From Bacteroidota bacterium (GTDB lineage: Bacteria; Bacteroidota; Bacteroidia; Chitinophagales; Saprospiraceae), in the NCBI GenBank assembly GCA_003045895.1, contig PZPC01000034.1:1-53768 (forward strand): 53,768 nt of DNA. The letters are read 5' to 3'. Position 1 is the stretch's first letter. Each line of letters starts with the position of its first letter. Position numbers and translations under genes: made by a program. Of the stretch, positions 52,608 to 53,768 are shown piece after piece. The notes under the pieces are model-generated. The model saw only the letters and a program-made list of their open reading frames with translations, searched no databases and was not told the origin of the DNA.

Positions 52608-53405
52608 ATGATTAGGCTAACCTTGAGCCTCACCCAAATTGTATTCATACTGTTGCCCGTTTTGGGGCAACAGTATGATAATACTTGGTTAATGGGCTAT
52701 AATTATGACCAAACTAACGAACAAATAGAGGGATCGGTACTTTCTTTTACGGAAGGTCGATTAGATGTTAGGTCTGAATCATTAGTACTTGATTTGCAAT
52801 CTTCCTCTATATCTATTAGTGACTTTAACGGACGGTTACAGTTCTACACAAATGGTTGCCAACTTGTGAATTGGGAGCATCAAACAATTGAAAATGGAGA
52901 AGAAATTAATCCTGGTGAAACTTATAATAATTATTGCATTAATATAAACGAACCATGGAGAGAACGGTATCCAGGTGGTAAACAAAGTGTTTTGACCTTA
53001 CCTGCCCCAAGGGAGGATTCTGTTTACTATCTTATCCATGAAGCAAACGAAATTGTAGAAGAATCTAATGGAAATTTACGTATAGCTGTTAATCCTCTTT
53101 ATTCTACTAAAATAGATATGCGTCTTAATAATGGAAGGGGAAGGGTAATTAACAAAAATACGCCGATCTTAGAAGAAGATATTTTTTATGGACAATTAAC
53201 GGCAGTAAAACAAGCTAATGGTTTTGATTGGTGGATAGTAAAACCGGGAGTAAAAGAAGAAAATATATATTACTTTTTTAGTCTTACAGAAAATGGTGTA
53301 GTTCTATCCCACACGCAAACAATTGGTATTAACCACAATAACTTTGCGGGGTGGGCTAATTTCCTGCTGGGCAGTGGGGCGTGTGGGAAGCTGGTGAAGG
53401 GGTGA
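52608..53405 (+). pseudogene. Secreted protein, probably truncated at its 3' end
   Basis: 265 residues with a signal peptide (LTQIVFILLPVLGQ) and a beta-rich body (LSFTEGRLDVRSES, SDFNGRLQFYTNGCQLVNW, YYLIHEANEIVEESNG). Proteins of this Bacteroidota type (N-terminal region QYDNTWLMGYNY) usually continue for several hundred residues to a T9SS sorting domain. Here the A/T-rich gene meets G-rich sequence near 53345 and stops after a run without homology (LLGSGACGKLVKG), at the edge of a tandem repeat. It starts 10 bp after the beta-helix gene. Confidence 0.55.
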
Positions 53406-53410
53406 GGGCA

Positions 53411-53664
53411 CGGGTTCGTCGTCATTCATGGCGACCTCAGGCAGCGCCTGAAAAACCTCGTTTGGGTTTTCTATTTTAGACCGCCATAAATGACGGTCAA
53501 CCCGGGAGCTCGCGGGTTCGTCATTATTTATGACGACCTCAGGCAGCGCCTGAAAAACCTCGTTCTGGTTTTTTATTTTAGACCGCCATAAATGACGGTC
53601 AACCCGGGGGCTCGCTGGTTCGTCGTCATTTATGGCGACCTCAGGCAGCGCCTGAAAAACCTCG
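53411..53664. repeat. 102-bp tandem repeat, two and a half copies
   Basis: Units start at 53411, 53513 and 53615. Each has CGTCATTTATGGCGACC, the segment AGGCAGCGCCTGAAAAACCTCG and the palindrome GACCGCCATAAATGACGGTC. The period is a multiple of three, so open frames run through on the minus strand by chance. The last 100 bases of the window show no recognisable gene. Confidence 0.85.
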
Positions 53665-53768
53665 TGTGTGCCAGGCATGGCCCTACACTAACGGATGCGG
53701 ACGCTAATAAAATAGGGTCCAAGTTCCGAGAGAGCCCGCTGACGGGAATCTCATAGACGAAGCCAAGG

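Noticed and set aside
53304-53678. 124-residue minus-strand frame with a 34-residue repeat
   Set aside because: The 102-bp repeat period is a multiple of three, which keeps a frame open by chance. The DNA has palindromes and no start signals, so a protein is not supported.

Overview
The window comes from a Bacteroidota chromosome, most plausibly of the Saprospiria (Lewinella/Haliscomenobacter type). The support is a PorU-like C25 sortase, two proteins with type IX secretion (T9SS) C-terminal sorting domains, many 'SSC' lipoprotein signals, and promoters of the Bacteroidetes form TTTG-N20-TAnnTTTG. Species assignment is inference; there are no rRNA or tRNA genes to anchor it.

Layout: 1-1689 holds the 3' part of iscS, then iscU and an iscA-type gene. 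1953-4659 holds a GT4 glycosyltransferase and a metal ABC permease fused to a DtxR-type regulator, whose promoter is bracketed by two DtxR/MntR-like palindromes. 4660-5431 is a gene-free stretch with two related terminator-ended, sRNA-like cassettes and a 204-bp MITE. 5432-10489 is a very long PorU2-like sortase gene. 10486-20670 is a surface polysaccharide locus (methyltransferase, Wzx-like flippase, GT2, GT2, two FemAB/GNAT-like genes, GT4, GT39, an acyltransferase-like membrane protein) containing a fused AsnB/REP-transposase remnant. 20671-22243 is a repeat field with 251-bp tandem units and REP-like palindromes. 22244-30895 holds housekeeping and envelope genes (UbiX, thioredoxin-fold proteins, rhomboid protease, BNR/sortilin-like secreted protein, small lipoprotein). 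31624-40094 holds Tag glycosylase, an XRE regulator, an ECF sigma factor, a sirtuin, Nnr, an unrecognised secreted protein and a protein with two effector-associated-domain-like ends. Three related repeat fields (30896-31623, 34437-35047, 40300-41435) lie in this part.

41436-49895 is the functional highlight. hypC-hypB-hypA and a small membrane protein run leftward, and a group-1 [NiFe] uptake hydrogenase operon (small and large subunit, cytochrome b, maturation protease) runs rightward. It is followed by an SQR-like flavoprotein, a TusE/DsrC-type protein and a DsrE-type protein. The small subunit has all six proximal cysteines of oxygen-tolerant enzymes. CRP/FNR-type TGAT-N4-ATCA sites lie at matching distances upstream of both the hydrogenase and the sulfur cassette, which suggests one regulon coupling H2 oxidation and sulfur chemistry to the quinone pool.

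49896-53768 is a degraded edge: a T9SS beta-helix protein whose leader is cut by two in-frame stops, a truncated secreted protein, and 102-bp tandem repeats.
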